Source: Neurospora tetrasperma FGSC 2508 (lineage: Eukaryota > Ascomycota > Sordariomycetes > Sordariales > Sordariaceae). Taken from it: 64,000 nt of DNA. The notes below the pieces were generated by a model. It was not told where the DNA came from. It did not search any database and saw only the letters and a program-made list of their open reading frames with translations. Position numbers and translations under genes: made by a program. Location of the stretch: NCBI RefSeq assembly GCF_000213175.1, contig NW_009799101.1, positions 1,591,470 to 1,655,469 on the forward strand. Reading direction: 5' to 3'. The first letter of the stretch is position 1. Each line of letters opens with the position of its first letter. Positions 25,080 through 38,060 of the stretch are shown here, in pieces.

Positions 25080-28000
25080 GGAGGCGGTTATGTGTGATTG
25101 GTGGGGGGGTTAAGAGGTGAGGTGAGCCCGAGGAAGCGTCAGGGGTTCACTGGGTTGGCTTGTTCTGCTCAGGTCCCTTGGCAGCGCAGCGTGGTTTGGT
25201 GATGAGATGCGGGGTCTTCCCAAGAGGAGAAGTCTTAAAGTTGAGAGAAGCTGGGGATCCCTGGAAGGCGGGAGGAGTGAAGGGTAATCCAAGAGTTTTG
25301 GTGTCCAGCAAGCCCACAAACTACCATTCGTGGAATGACGAATCCGTGCAAGTAGGTGTCGTATTGGGTGGCAAATACAAAAGCTGCAAGAAGACAATTT
25401 TCTTGCTCGTGCTTGTTTGTTGTTCCTGGCGCTGTCGTGGGACTGGAGAGTCTGTGAGGGAAAGTGCGCAAACCGATAGCTTCAACGAACGACTTCGGGA
25501 GACCAAACGAGGGTGGTGGTAGTGATGGTGGTGGTGGCGGTGGTGGTGGTGTTAGACAAGCGAGTAGGACGGAAGGGGGACAAGGAGGTAGATCGACCGG
25601 CTATTAAACCCGTAAGGTGTAACAGGTGCAGGTCAGTTGCTTTATATGCAAGTCGGCGTCAAGTCGCGATGGGGTTGCGCTAGTGACCGGTTTGTTTCTC
25701 CAGATCACAGTCCAGGAAACAGCTTTGCACGGTTTTGCGGGGCCCCGGATTGTGCGAGTGAGCTACTGTTGACTTGTTTATGTACTGCCCGAGGTGGGGA
25801 TGGAGTCTGTAACTTGGTGTTTCGCTTCTCTGGGTCGACAAGTGGGTAGAACAGGATGGCCGGAGGTGACACAGATGAGGGGCGTCGACACACGGTGTTG
25901 AGTGTTTCGTTCGGGATTTAGTTGCGGGTACGCTGTGTCGTTCGAGAACAAGGTTGGGCAGCCCGACTACTATGTACAAGTTTGTAATGTTGTCTTGGGT
26001 TCGGCTGGCAGTTGTGTTTGGGCGGACGTCAGTTGGCGTCTGTGGATGTAACCGTTGGATAGATATGGAGTTGGGTTGACAAGCTACTAAGTAGTGTAGA
26101 GCGAATGTGGTGAGGTGAGGTAGCTGCACAGTGTATGTAGGTTGTCTTGATGCTGAGTGCTGTAACCGTTGGCTGCTGCAATGCTGACGGGATGGATTTG
26201 ATTTTGAGCGGAAGGGATCTTGGGGCGAGGAACTGGCGGACGTCTTATAATAAGAAAATGAGAGAGCAAGTGTAGAGGTAGGGCGTGGTGTAGGTAGGTT
26301 CTATGTAAAGGAGGCCAGGTGCTTGGTATCTGCCCGCGCAAGGATGACTCTTTACAAGGTTGTCACTGAACCAGACCTTCCTTTGTAGCCTGTATCTAGT
26401 GTACCTTGGGTATCTGCCCCTGTCGGTCCCCTTTTGGCCCTTTTCCATGTTCCTTCTTTTTTTTCGTCGGTGGTCTGGATGGAGTCTCGCCCGAGAACGG
26501 AGATCAGCAGGGCTGGGATGTCGACCAATCGTCTTTCACGGATGCTTAAACGTGTACAGTGTACAAATATGACTATCGGCATGAAGCACTCTCCATTATC
26601 TGGCCCGTCGTATCTCCCCATCTCCAGCAGTTTAAATTTTTTTCATTTTTCCCCAAACATTTTATCACCTGAACCTACTGCCAAGGGTGCTAGTTCGATC
26701 GATTGGCCTCGTGTCTCGCCTATAGTAGTAGGTGGTCAGTCACTCGGTGGAGTAAAGAGGATAAATAAAAGAGAAGCAGCGATCTGGACCGTCTAGGGAA
26801 GCCAGTTAGGTCCTCTGTATGGCGCTCGCTGTTCTTGTCGCTGCTTGGAGTGGTTGACTGCTTGCTGTAGCGATTCGTAAACCAAGTCCACAGGTCGTCA
26901 TCGCCCCGGCGGTGCGCCTTGGACCAGCCCGGCTGGGAGGTGGGGGCCCAGTTTCGGTTGAAGCTTCCTCCTCAGTTGACGACAGAAGTGAGGGGGTGCT
27001 AGCACTGCACTTGCACTGCAGGGATTATAGGGGGTTTCAGACACTGTGCTGACTGTTTTTAGTTGGAGGGGGAAGCGGAAGAGGGGCCGACAGCATTGAC
27101 TCCAGGAACAGGGCGCTTGCTTCTGTCCATTTCACTCTCATTCTTTCCGCAATCTCCAAACTCTCCGCCGGTCATATTGGCATGGTACTAAAACTGAAAA
27201 ATGAGCACCTCAGGAGTTTACCGACCCCGATGAAAGGGAAGGGTCCTGTCCCCGCCTGTTTTGTCATCAATAGCCGAGCCCTGCGGTTCCGCGCCCCTGT
27301 GACAAAAGGTGTGGGGTGATGGCGGAATCTGCGAATGACACGGTTGGCAGACAGGCACCCGGATGGCCAATGTTGCCAGAATGTTGTGATATTTTCCATC
27401 CAAGGTCCATCGGCTTCCCTCCTTCAGGATTCACAGGCTCCCATCTACTACACTACACTACACGTCGGGTGTAGGCTGAATGGCACGGGGTCCCCACAGC
27501 CCAGAGGCCGCAAAGGTGCTTCGGATGGCTCCGTGTCAACACTCCTACTTCAATCTTCACTCTGCTTGGTTCACCACTCTCCTACACTATGGTAGCAAAC
27601 ATGTGCCGCCATTCACGGGCAGCGTGCATTCAATCAACTCGGCCCTCGGGCTTATCGACGATCCCTTGTATTTTAAGACATTCGCTGTTTTTACTTGGTG
27701 ATCATCACAGGTCCATCTCCCGTCTGGTCCGTTAAACGAGTGGATTACAGCGACACTACGTAGCTTAAACTTGGGTTCCAAGACTAAGAACGTCCTCCAA
27801 ATTTAGCCTTTGAGACCGTACACAGTGAGAACCTGGATGGCCAGAGTAGACAGCAAGGTGCTCCATCCCACCATGAACCCAACGAGAAGAGCACACGCAA
27901 TAAATGGATCACAACGACCAGAGGACCTCTATCCTTATCCCCCTCAAGTTGAGGTGATCACGAGCCATCGATTCTGGGGGTTTCAAGCTCCTGTTCGTCG

Positions 28001-29887
28001 GCCTGGGCTTCGTCCACAGTGCTGAGGTATGATTTCCGTCATCACTCCTCCCGAAATGCCCGTCTTGATCAGCCATCCCCCACACAGGCACAGCCAGCCT
28101 TCCACACTTCTGGTCACCACCAAGACCACGCACGCAATGCTACACGTGTGTCGAGATGCTGATGTCGTCGCCCACATTCAGCCTCTTGGGCGTGCTGCCG
28201 AATCCTTGCTTCTTTCTCACAGCCTCAACCTGACATTCAGTCCTTTTGGACACTCCACATACACCCTCTAACGAATCTCTAGGTATACATAGTACATACC
28301 CTACTTTTGGGAATTCATCCTCGTCCCTGCTGACTGTCCACCGGTCTACTCGGCTGGGACAAATTGACTGATAACGAGGTCTACAAACGGTCGTTTCTAT
28401 CTCAAGGGATCCCGAATGAATATTTTACTGCCAAGCGCCCGAGCGAATGATTCAAGCCATCGCGTCATCCGCATTCTGCGGGGAACGACAGAGCACAGCA
28501 TTGTGGCTTGATCAATGGCTATCTACCACTCTCAACTGCACGTGTAAGTATTGACTGCACTGTACATGATGGCAGGGTCTCACGACTCATTCAATATTCC
28601 CTATCCATAATCCCGATGCCGCTCTCGCACCTCGCACAGAGCATCCACTGATAATGATAAGTTGCTTGACACCGACAAACTGTTGTCGTGAGCACCAAGT
28701 AATGGTCATTGATAGCGCTCCTGTTGCTATCCATGTTGCCGCAATATTACATACACCAGTGACTGATTTCACACACTCTCTCTTGCTTCCCCACGACTCG
28801 CTGACGGGAAACTCCATCTGGAATCCACTTCACATACAGCGGAGTGGAAGCCGGAGGTACGGAGTGAAAGTACCTTTCCTTTTGCGGAGAGCCGAACGCT
28901 GCAGAGCCTCCTGCCATCGATCGATCCCTTGTTCCCTCCTGGGCAAAAGCGAGCAAAACGGCGAGCGAGCAAAACTTCAGAGACCAAGCACTGCGTTTTC
29001 ACGAAACATAGCGACCCAAAGTCCACTCTTTCGCACGCCCAATTCACCAAATCTGCATTCCGACTTTGCCAGCACGCTCTGTCACAGGCGTCTGGAACCC
29101 GACGATGTCATCCTCACCCACTTGTTGATGCCACTTGGAACGGCTTCAGGTAGCCAGGTCCACCGCCCTCCGCAAACCAAGGCATTTCACTCGCAAGGAA
29201 GCAAAAAGTTTTTTTTTTTTTCTTTTTCTCACAGTTACATCGGCGCCCGTGCGCTAGTGTCCCCGATTTGGGTACGACTACCGCCTCCCGCCCCTCTTTC
29301 GGCGGCCAGCCCTGCGTTGCCCTGCCTGCCTGTGTGCCTTGCCAGCAAATGCCCACGGTGTGGTTACCACGGCGCCTTTCCACTTTGGCGGTGTCGAGCC
29401 CACTGTCACGACAGCAAAACAGGCGTCAGGCATGAACCAAAGGGAGAGGCTCCATCGCCCATGGCCCATGTTGTGGGGAGAGCTCCTCGCTGTTCAACAA
29501 GCTCTCACTAACCCCGGCCTACCCCACCTGTGCCAATGCCGCCTTTTCAAAGGACAGCCAGGAACGTTCGTCAGCTCCTGACGGCCCGGCTGCAGAGTTT
29601 GCGGTGCATGGCATGGAGATTGGGTGAGAGGCTTTCTCCCAGATCGGACCAGACAGCGGGAATGGAGCCGAAGCATGTTTGGTGGTGCCATGCTGCCATG
29701 ATCTTCCGGGGCACCAGTCCCGTCATCCGCCGGCCACAAGTCAGTCTTGCCAGGTCTGGATGGGCAAACACTGTAAAGTGTACCTGTCGTCTAAGTCTCC
29801 ATGTTTATTCCGCTCCGTTAATGCTTTCGGAAGGGGGGAATGGCCGGAATTTGCCTCTTCAATATCGAGCCGTTTTCAGCCGACTAG

Positions 29888-29890
<3 letters not shown>

Positions 29891-29918
<28 letters not shown>
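29891..29918. repeat. T28 homopolymer
   Basis: This is a run of 28 T residues in the gene-free block. Its length may be approximate in any assembly. Confidence 0.9.
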
Positions 29919-32900
29919 CCCAACCGAAACACACCGTGATAGGGACCCGGCGGCGTGGGGGTCGCTCACGGGGGCTTTCAGGAGGTGGAATGTTCCAAAA
30001 CACCGAGAGCACTTGCGGATCTTGACAACACACAGACAAACCCGCCCGGCCGACAGAGAAACCATCGTGACATCGTCAAGTTTCAGCGACATCAAGATTC
30101 CATCCTGGGAGACACTGTAGAAAAAAAATTTCTGCATCTGGTACCTGAAAGATCGAGACCATTGACATGGCCCATGCGTCCGAGTCCATGGCACATCGGC
30201 TTTTTCGTAGATCATCGAACCATATGACAAGATATCAAATTCCTGTTGGAAAAACTGCGTTCAACATTGCCGAGAAAAACCACCGGATGACGAAGTCCCA
30301 TGCTATAGACCTTTTCCCAAGCATAGCAAAGCGACCATAAACTGAGAGGGTACACAAACCGGCACCGCTCACTTTACATCTTGACTGAGATGTTGGTAGA
30401 ACCACAAAGCGCCCCGCGGGACCGTCTTCCGAAAAAGCCAGGGTTCTTGCTCACCGGCTCATGTGGGACAATGGACAGCCGCAGGGTTGTGGAGGGCCAG
30501 ACCTCTTGCAAAGCGTTCGAGAACAAGACAGGGGCATGTTTTGTCTTGGCCCAGGCATTCTCCAGTAGGGTTGCAGAATCCATCTCTTTGTTGGTGGTCG
30601 TGTACACTACTATACACTACATAGTATGTGCTACAGGTTTCAGGGTACACATCTCAACGGCTTTCTGAATCCGGCCCTTCCTTATCACCCCCTCACGAGG
30701 AAATCGCCAGTCCGGTGATATAATTGGCTTTCTGCCTCAGCAAAGCTCTGGGTTTGGACGGGAACGAGAAGATAGGCGGCAGGGCAGGCCAATGAGCCTG
30801 AGGAGTGCGGGCGGGCAACGACAACGGTCGATGACAGCCAACGTCAGAAAACGCTCGGGAAGCTTCACGACTCTGTGTCACGCGAATACAGTCGATGATG
30901 CCTTATTACGCATTTCGTTCGACTCTGAACGGCTCTCTGGGTATGGTTAAGCAATCACCCTCTCCAATGCCATCCCGAGAATGGACGACGAATTTCTAGG
31001 CGGATGGCTTCATTCCCTATTCCTTCATACCTAGATGACGGAGACAATTGCATTCAAGGACAGTGACCCCGCTCGTTACCCTTTGGTCTTGCGCCCCTTG
31101 CTACTCGAGAAGCGGTTACTCATTTGACAACAGCCAATGTTATCCTGGGTGCAAGTATTCGGCACAGCAAATGTAGACACGAAGCTCTCGCTTATGATTT
31201 AGCACCGTCCAGCCTGGAAATGAAGCAATGATGTCATTCCTCGGAACTATTGTCTGTACTTGTTAAAACCCACCCATCAATGGTCCATCAACATGCAGGC
31301 CGTCGGATGGCAATGTCAGAGAGGGATTACGACAAGATGCTTCCGGATCACTTCCGCAGGTCGCCAACATCACCCGTATGATGGCGCGAGGTGATGCGAT
31401 AGGCCAAGCATACCAAGGCAAAGAGGTATATCTCTTTGGTCCTAATACTGCGGTATGACGATGATACGCATCTTGGTTCGAATTATTGTCTTGTCCTCCC
31501 CACCACCAATTATCCCTCATCCCAAACAAACACTTCTCCAGTCTATCTGCTTGGCTTCCATCCCGCTTACATGCCGAGCTGTCTCGAAGAACCTGGGGGA
31601 AAGAAGGGACCTCCGCGCTGTCTAACGGGCAAAAAAAAGATTACCGGGCCGCGCTGCAGGTACGGTTGATATCAGGATGGGTGATCCTTGACCCGTCGAT
31701 TGCAGTACCCTGAATTCAGAAGCACAAATGACATCTAGGTACGAGACATGGCGCCTACAATACTGTCTTTCTTGATGCAATTCATTATACACAAAAAGTC
31801 TTTCTGGACAAGGCTATCCAACGCAAACACATTTTCCGTGGTTCGATGGTTCACCGCGAGCAGATCTCTCGCACTGCAACCTAAATGATCTTGCTCGCAA
31901 GTTGCGGAGCTGCTCTCGCAAAGCTCCATCTCTCTTTCTTCATACTACGTAACTACTCATGTCGTACCTTCCTTTGTTGACATTGACGGATACCCATGAG
32001 GTTACCTACGGGAGGTAATGACCTGGGAAGTTTGAAGCTCATAATCAAGCGATACTCAAAACATGGCAGGAGCCGGTCACAGAAGGAACTACCCGAGGCA
32101 GATAGTCTCCTGTAGTGTACGGACTATCTACCGTCCAAGCTAATCCAAAGTCCCCGGTCCTTTCCCTTTCCGGATTTCCGCCGGTGATAGATGCGGCCGG
32201 CCTCCGGTGTAGACTGCATCATAAGTGGTGATGAGACTTGCTCATTGGCCTCAGCATCCACAACCGTCCGTGCCTGACTGACTCTTTCACATCAACCGGC
32301 AGGTCTTCCGGAATCACATCCCCTTTGACTTTGACATTGACAAGTCGCTAGGCCGCTCCCGCATCCACAGGTTCTTCAGCCCGGCTGCCCGGATCCAAAG
32401 ATTTGGTGGTACCAAGTGGTTGGGTACACTACACAGGTCGAAGGGCCGTTCGGTCATCTCCGACATCGCAGACGCAACGATTACTGTATCCATGTTCCGG
32501 TCTGGAACACTGCTGCAACAATTTCCTTTGATGATTCGATTGCATTGAGAACCCTGGGAAAATCTCTTCACCTTCACCGTACGTTTTGCATTTGCAAAGG
32601 GTCGGTTTCAACTAATGCCTGACACCGTTCGGGGCTGCTGCTGCTGCTGCTCCCTTCAGACTCGGAAGAGGGCCACGATCGTGATGCTCGGGAATGCTAA
32701 AAAGGGAAAACCGGGGCTCCAGACGTTGCGGGTCTCTCTTAATTAGACCAGCCTTTTAGAGACATGGGGTGGTGCAGTCCATGTCGATTCCTAGCACCCT
32801 TGTGGGCTCCCAATCTTCTATCGCGAATCGTGACAAGTGATTATAGTGGACATCATAGCGGAGCTTCAGAAGGCCTTTGGAAGATGGAAAGGTAAGAACT

Positions 32901-35106
32901 CACTCCAAAGTTCATTTTGAGAGCTCTTGGGTCCCATCGCGTTTCCCAAAAGGCGAACCGTGATGGAGCTTGTGGGCTATGAATAGCATCAGAGAGATGA
33001 TCGAGTTTGAGGGCATTATTTACGCATCGACACTAGAAACCAAACATCGAAGCATGCCACACTATTGAGTATTGCAGTAGCTCGCTTCGTTGCGATCAGA
33101 GAGCCTCAATGTTCTGCATGGGACTTTGAACCATCTCAAACGTGGAACCACGTTTTCAGCATCTTTGAATCTTCGAGACATTCGAGCACCCGAAATCCGC
33201 CCCATACAAATGGCGGTGTACTGACTTGTCAAAGAGAGAAGGTCTAGAGCGGTGTATGTTAATGCATTGCAAGCATTTTCTCTCAAAACAAAGCAAAGCA
33301 TACGAGGCGGACGAGGGCCTGAGCACTTATACTCCGCTTTGGAAGCTGCCGATGATGCCGTATTCAACTTTCTGGACGTCCACAGTGTCAGTATGTTTCC
33401 CCGTACCTGAAAAATAACATGGGCCAAGCTGCCCCATACCGTCTTGTGGACTCACAGTGTTTCTAGGTAAACCCACCTGCTTCTCCCAGTTTCCGGTGGA
33501 TCTCAAAATCTTGAATTCAAGCGAGTTTGGGTCCTGTGTTTGGGAATGTTGCATCATCATGGTAATTTCCGCGAAGTTGGAGACAGGATTGCAAAGTTAT
33601 ATCCATACGGCGGAGGAAAAGCCGCTGTCAACTGGAAAATCCTTACCGCAAAGCAAAGTCAACAGCGAAAGATACCTACTTTCGTCAAGAAATCTGGGAG
33701 ATCAAAACAGGACAGGACAAGTAACAGCAACTCGATGTGTATCGCGTGAAATGCACGGAGTTGGACAGCTATGGAGAGTCCTCGAATAACGGAGGCCATG
33801 TGAACACCCATTTTCTCATGGCGATCACCATTCATTCAAGGAAATTCTTCGGTGAGCTTTCATTATCAACATAGTAGTGCTGGTTTGTTAGCTCAGTACC
33901 CAGGTACTCTCAGTACCCTGGAAGAGATGCCTTCCGAACTGTCCTAAACCTTTATGGACTAACTATTATGCAGTAGATGATGGCTAGGTACGGATTCAAA
34001 AGACATCAATCAACAAGCTTCGATATGGCATATTTTACCTTGGAAAAAGCATGAATACAGCATACAAATGCGTAGGAATGTTGCTCGAGGTCTCAAGCTA
34101 ACATCAGACCAGTATTGAACTGTACACGTGTACTCTTTCTCGTCTGTCTATCAAAGAGTCTGGACTGCGAGATCTTCACTGAGATCTTCGTCATTCACAC
34201 ATTACCTACAATTTCTGGAAGCCATCCCACAGCGTAACCGAGGAGAATAGAGTGATCATCACATGTTCTGGAGACGTGATGTTGCAATTTTTGGAGGAAT
34301 ACGTCCAAGATAACGCGATATCATCCTCTATCAAAAATCCTTGGAAGTCGAGTGACTCACAAGTGAGAGGAATTCTACACTACACTGATACTCCGGTGTT
34401 CCATTCTTATCCTTCCAAGGCAGATTGGTTTGCAAAACACTACTGCGTTCATACTGTACGTCCAGGATCGCTTCTTCTCAAATGCCGAGCAACTGCTGTA
34501 GTGTAGATCTCGTGCTGATCACCAGAAAACGTGGTCAGGTGGATGGCAGAAAAAAATAAACCGAACCCATTTCCAATGTCATTCTTTCCACAGTCTGCAA
34601 GGCACACTCGTAGTAGTGCAAAAGGCCATGCACGCGCGCACAAGTTTCGGTGCCTCTCGGCGGTAGATGAAGGCACGCGATAGGATACATGGTTGAGCTG
34701 TCTGTTGATGGAACACCTAAAGGCACGCTCATCGGGTGGAATATTGTGATTTTCAAGTCTACCAGGTGCCCGGAGAATAGGCCGGATGAAAATGGTTGGC
34801 TAAATTTGCCTATTGCAGTTGATCATCACGATACCTAGAAAACTTCCGTATGTCTTAGTTAGGAAACGGAAACGACGTTCCTTGCGGCAGAAGATGCCTC
34901 CAGTCAGTGTTGGTAGGGATACACCTTTTTTAAGCTTTCTCTTCACCTCATGCAGCAGAGGAATCTGGGAAGTACTGAGTATGGAAAAGGAGGGCAAAAC
35001 CAAATACAATGTTAACTGGTAGATGCGAGGGTGTTACCGTGGTTTGGCGGTGCCGTCACGACGTGCAAGTTGAACCTGTCGTCGAATCTCTTGCAGATGC
35101 AGCACG

Positions 35107-35119
35107 TAACCCTAACCCC
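35107..35119 (+). promoter_or_regulatory. Telomere-like element (TAACCCTAACCCC) upstream of RMP1
   Basis: Two near-perfect telomere repeat units sit about 340 bp upstream of the RMP1 start. Such teloboxes are bound by Tbf1/Reb1-type Myb factors at ribosome genes in other fungi. Related elements precede the two other ribosome-linked genes of this window. Confidence 0.5.
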
Positions 35120-35455
35120 GAAACTTGAACCCTAGAACTAGTCGTTAACCTCCATCTGAAAACTTCGAATGCGTTTTCTGAAAGCGGAATAATTCGACTG
35201 CAGCACCACATAGGTCCGGTGAACCTCATCGATCTTGAAAGTAAGGCAAATATTGACGCAATCCTGCCGCGTTGCGCCATCAAGGCCGAGTTTTCTCCTT
35301 GCGACGTGCATCTCAGAGCACCACCACACGCTCTTCATCTCGCGAACGGGCCGACTCCCCGAACGAGTGGCTTTCTGCAGCTCACCTCATCGTGACACTT
35401 GCAAATACCCGACTCTACCGTTACAAAGCACCAAAGCCTTCAACAAGAAACCAAA

Positions 35456-37162
35456 ATGAATCGAACCCAGGGATCCAAACCAAGACTCAAACCCACCAAC
35501 CCCAAGGCAAAACTCCCCAGCAACCCAAAATCAACCACCACACAACCCCCATCATCATCAAATCTTCTCATCCTCCAACAATCCCAGGACCCCCAATCAC
35601 TACCAACCACCAAAACCACTCCCTCACCACCCTCAAACCCCTCAGACCCCACAACCCCCTCCTCCCTCCTCCCTATTTTAACGCCCGCCCTCGAGATCCT
35701 CTCCCGTTTCCACCACCGCAACAAGAACCAGCACCGCCTGTCGAAATGGTGGGCTGAGGCCGACATGCTGCGGCGACACCTGCGCAAGCTGATTGAGGCG
35801 GCGAACGAGTGGTGTGATAAGGAGCCGGAACGAGAGGGGAAGAGGAGGAAGGAGGAGGCGAGGAGGAAGAAGAAGGAAAAATATGAACGGTTGGGGAGGG
35901 TTGAGAAGAAACAGGATGGGGTGGGGCAGAAAGGAGGAGAGGGAGAGGTTAAAGGGGAGGATAGAGAAGAGGAGGAGGAGGATAAGGAGGCCAGGGAGGT
36001 TAGACTGAGGGCGGAGTATTTGAGGGGGAAACTAGGGCCTAGAGCCTATTTGTGAGTTTCTCTTCTGCTGTGGGATGAAAAAAAAAAAGGGGGGTGATGT
36101 TGATGAAGGGGAGGGGATGAGAGAGTGATGATGAGTTACTCACTCACTTCCCAATCCCTTTGTCATCTTCCTCCCAAAACTACTCTCCCAGAACTCACCC
36201 TCTAGACCCAAGACTAACCACCCAACAGCGCCTTCAGCCAACTATCCGCCGACAGACAATTCGCCCACCTAGGCCTGATGCTCCTAGGCGTTCTAGCCCA
36301 GGTAGACAAGGCACTTTCAGCATTCGCCTCGGTTCCAATCGACGAAAACGACGACGCTGCCGCCGACGAAGCGGCAGAAGACAGGGGCCCAAATCTCAAC
36401 GCTACAGTCATGGGTCAGTTAGCAGACGATGTGCCTAATCAACGGCATAATGACATCGGCGTAGCGGTGTCGAGGGAAGAGTTACTTGCTATGATGTTGG
36501 AATCCACCACATCCGGACCAACGGAGGGCAGCTTGGCGAGAAGAGATGCTCGAGATCATCCACTGCCCACCACCGAGACTGACTCCGGAGCAGCACCACC
36601 ACCAGTAACAGGAGAGATCAGACAGGGCAAGAATAAGAGCGAGAAGAAGAGACCAAGGGACGATGAGGATGAGAACAACGATGAGCATAAGGATGACTTC
36701 TCTTCCGGACCGACACCACCAGTATCCGAGAAGAAAAAGAAGAAGAAAAGGAAGACAGGAGATGACGGGACCGACATCGATGACATCTTTGCTTCGTTTG
36801 ACAAGCCCAACCAGAGAAAGAAGAAAGATAAAGCGGAGAAATCAGTAGTAGCGACAAAGACCACAACCGTCACAACCTCGATAGCAACAGCAGCAACAAC
36901 CACGAAGATGAAATCGACAACCGACTCATCGGTACCAACTACCACAACAACGACAGCCGAAATCGATACACGACATGGTAAAGACGATCTTGACGACATT
37001 TTCGCCTCTCTCGAAAAGCCCAAAAAGAAAAAGACAAAGGTCAAGAAGACGGATGACCTAGATAACATCTTTGCCTCGTTCGACAAGCCCAAAACGAAGA
37101 AGAAGAAAAAGAAGGCGGGGGCGGGAGCGGACGAGTTTGATGATATCTTTGGGGGGTTATGA
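35456..37162 (+). CDS. rmp1: RNase MRP protein subunit RMP1
   Basis: Exons 35456-36051 and 36229-37162 join in phase to give 509 residues. RMP1 is the subunit that distinguishes the RNase MRP particle, which cleaves rRNA precursors and cell-cycle mRNA in the nucleolus and cytoplasm, from RNase P. The family signature is HRNKNQHRLSKWW at about residues 87-99, followed by helical MLRRHLRKL. A Lys/Glu-rich coiled insertion precedes the second conserved block LRGKLGPRAY / FAFSQLSADRQFAHLGLMLLGVLAQV, which spans the intron. The C-terminal half is a very charged tail not present in the 201-residue yeast protein. It carries repeated DDIFASFDKPK units and a final EFDDIFGGL. Lysine runs between the units look like nuclear or nucleolar signals. 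The start is the first ATG, at 35456. Confidence 0.85.
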
Positions 37163-38060
37163 AAGGCGCTGCATAGTTGACTAGGTACCTACGAAGTATA
37201 CTCGCCTGTTGTTGGTGATGGGTATACTGGGTTTGTAGACACGAACGAGTAGCTCTGGGCCGCCTGGTTTTAGTCTTGATTGTTGTTGTTGGGCAATTGT
37301 TGCAAATCTTCATTCAAGTACAGTTACCATTTCGATGCATCTTGAGGTTGTGTTTGTTGCAAAGGCTACATGGTCATCGATAAGTGCTTAGTCTTAGCAT
37401 TTGCCTCTCCCTTCTGGTTTTCTCATGGCAATACTATGTCTATATACTACACCACCACGCTGTCACATTGTTTACTTGGCCCTTGGCAGCTTTCTAGGTG
37501 AACCAATTGAAGAGAGGTCGAGTGAAGGCTTCAACACAAAGAGCAAGACGATTTGATCCGCTACTACTAAATGATTTGCTAGGTATAACATTATAAGGCG
37601 AACATAAACGATCCAGCTTAAACATCGACCAAGACCCAGGATGGCCACGTCCTATGTTCCGCAATCGTCCTCCATCCATACCCAATAATCGAACGTGTGT
37701 CGTATCCCTTTCAGGCATGGCAATACGGCCTATTCCTACCCAACGTGTGCAAGTCCATAACTCATAACCAAAAGGCATGTATCAAACAAAGGCCCAAGAA
37801 TAGGACGTGACCTTGGAAGACCCAAACGGGATAAAACTTGAACTAATAAAATTTCTTTCACGTTATTCCTTTCTGTTGTCCTTCCTAATTCATTTCAGAA
37901 ATATCCTTGACGCCGTGTCCACATCACAATATCGACCGGGGAACACACTTTCTCCTTCTTCGTGCTTTCCTTGTATCGCTGATCTACTCTCTCCCTCTAG
38001 AATCTCACGAATAATGGAATGGGTCGAATCTAGGGTTCGCATTGCAACTCCGCTGGTGTT
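37163..38060. other. Convergent 3' region of rmp1 and rco-1
   Basis: No gene is seen. It is AT-rich sequence with short frames only and should hold both 3' UTRs. Confidence 0.7.

Larger units (their letters stand above)
25080..35455. other. 10.4-kb gene-free block between Ecl1-like and RMP1 genes
   Basis: No protein gene is supported across this block. The longest plus-strand ATG frame, 285 codons at 28654-29511, crosses a T-run and has no domain-like composition. Visible items are a GTG-rich tract near 25510-25555, a T28 run at 29891-29918, a CTG run at 32634-32651, and repeated TACACTAC words. Upstream sequence of both flanking divergent genes lies here, and a non-coding transcript or a long leader is possible but not shown. 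Confidence 0.55.

Noticed and set aside
28654-29511. 285-codon ATG-started frame in the gene-free block
   Set aside because: It runs through a T homopolymer giving Phe runs, has mixed composition, no helix or domain pattern and no neighbouring exon. It is kept as chance.
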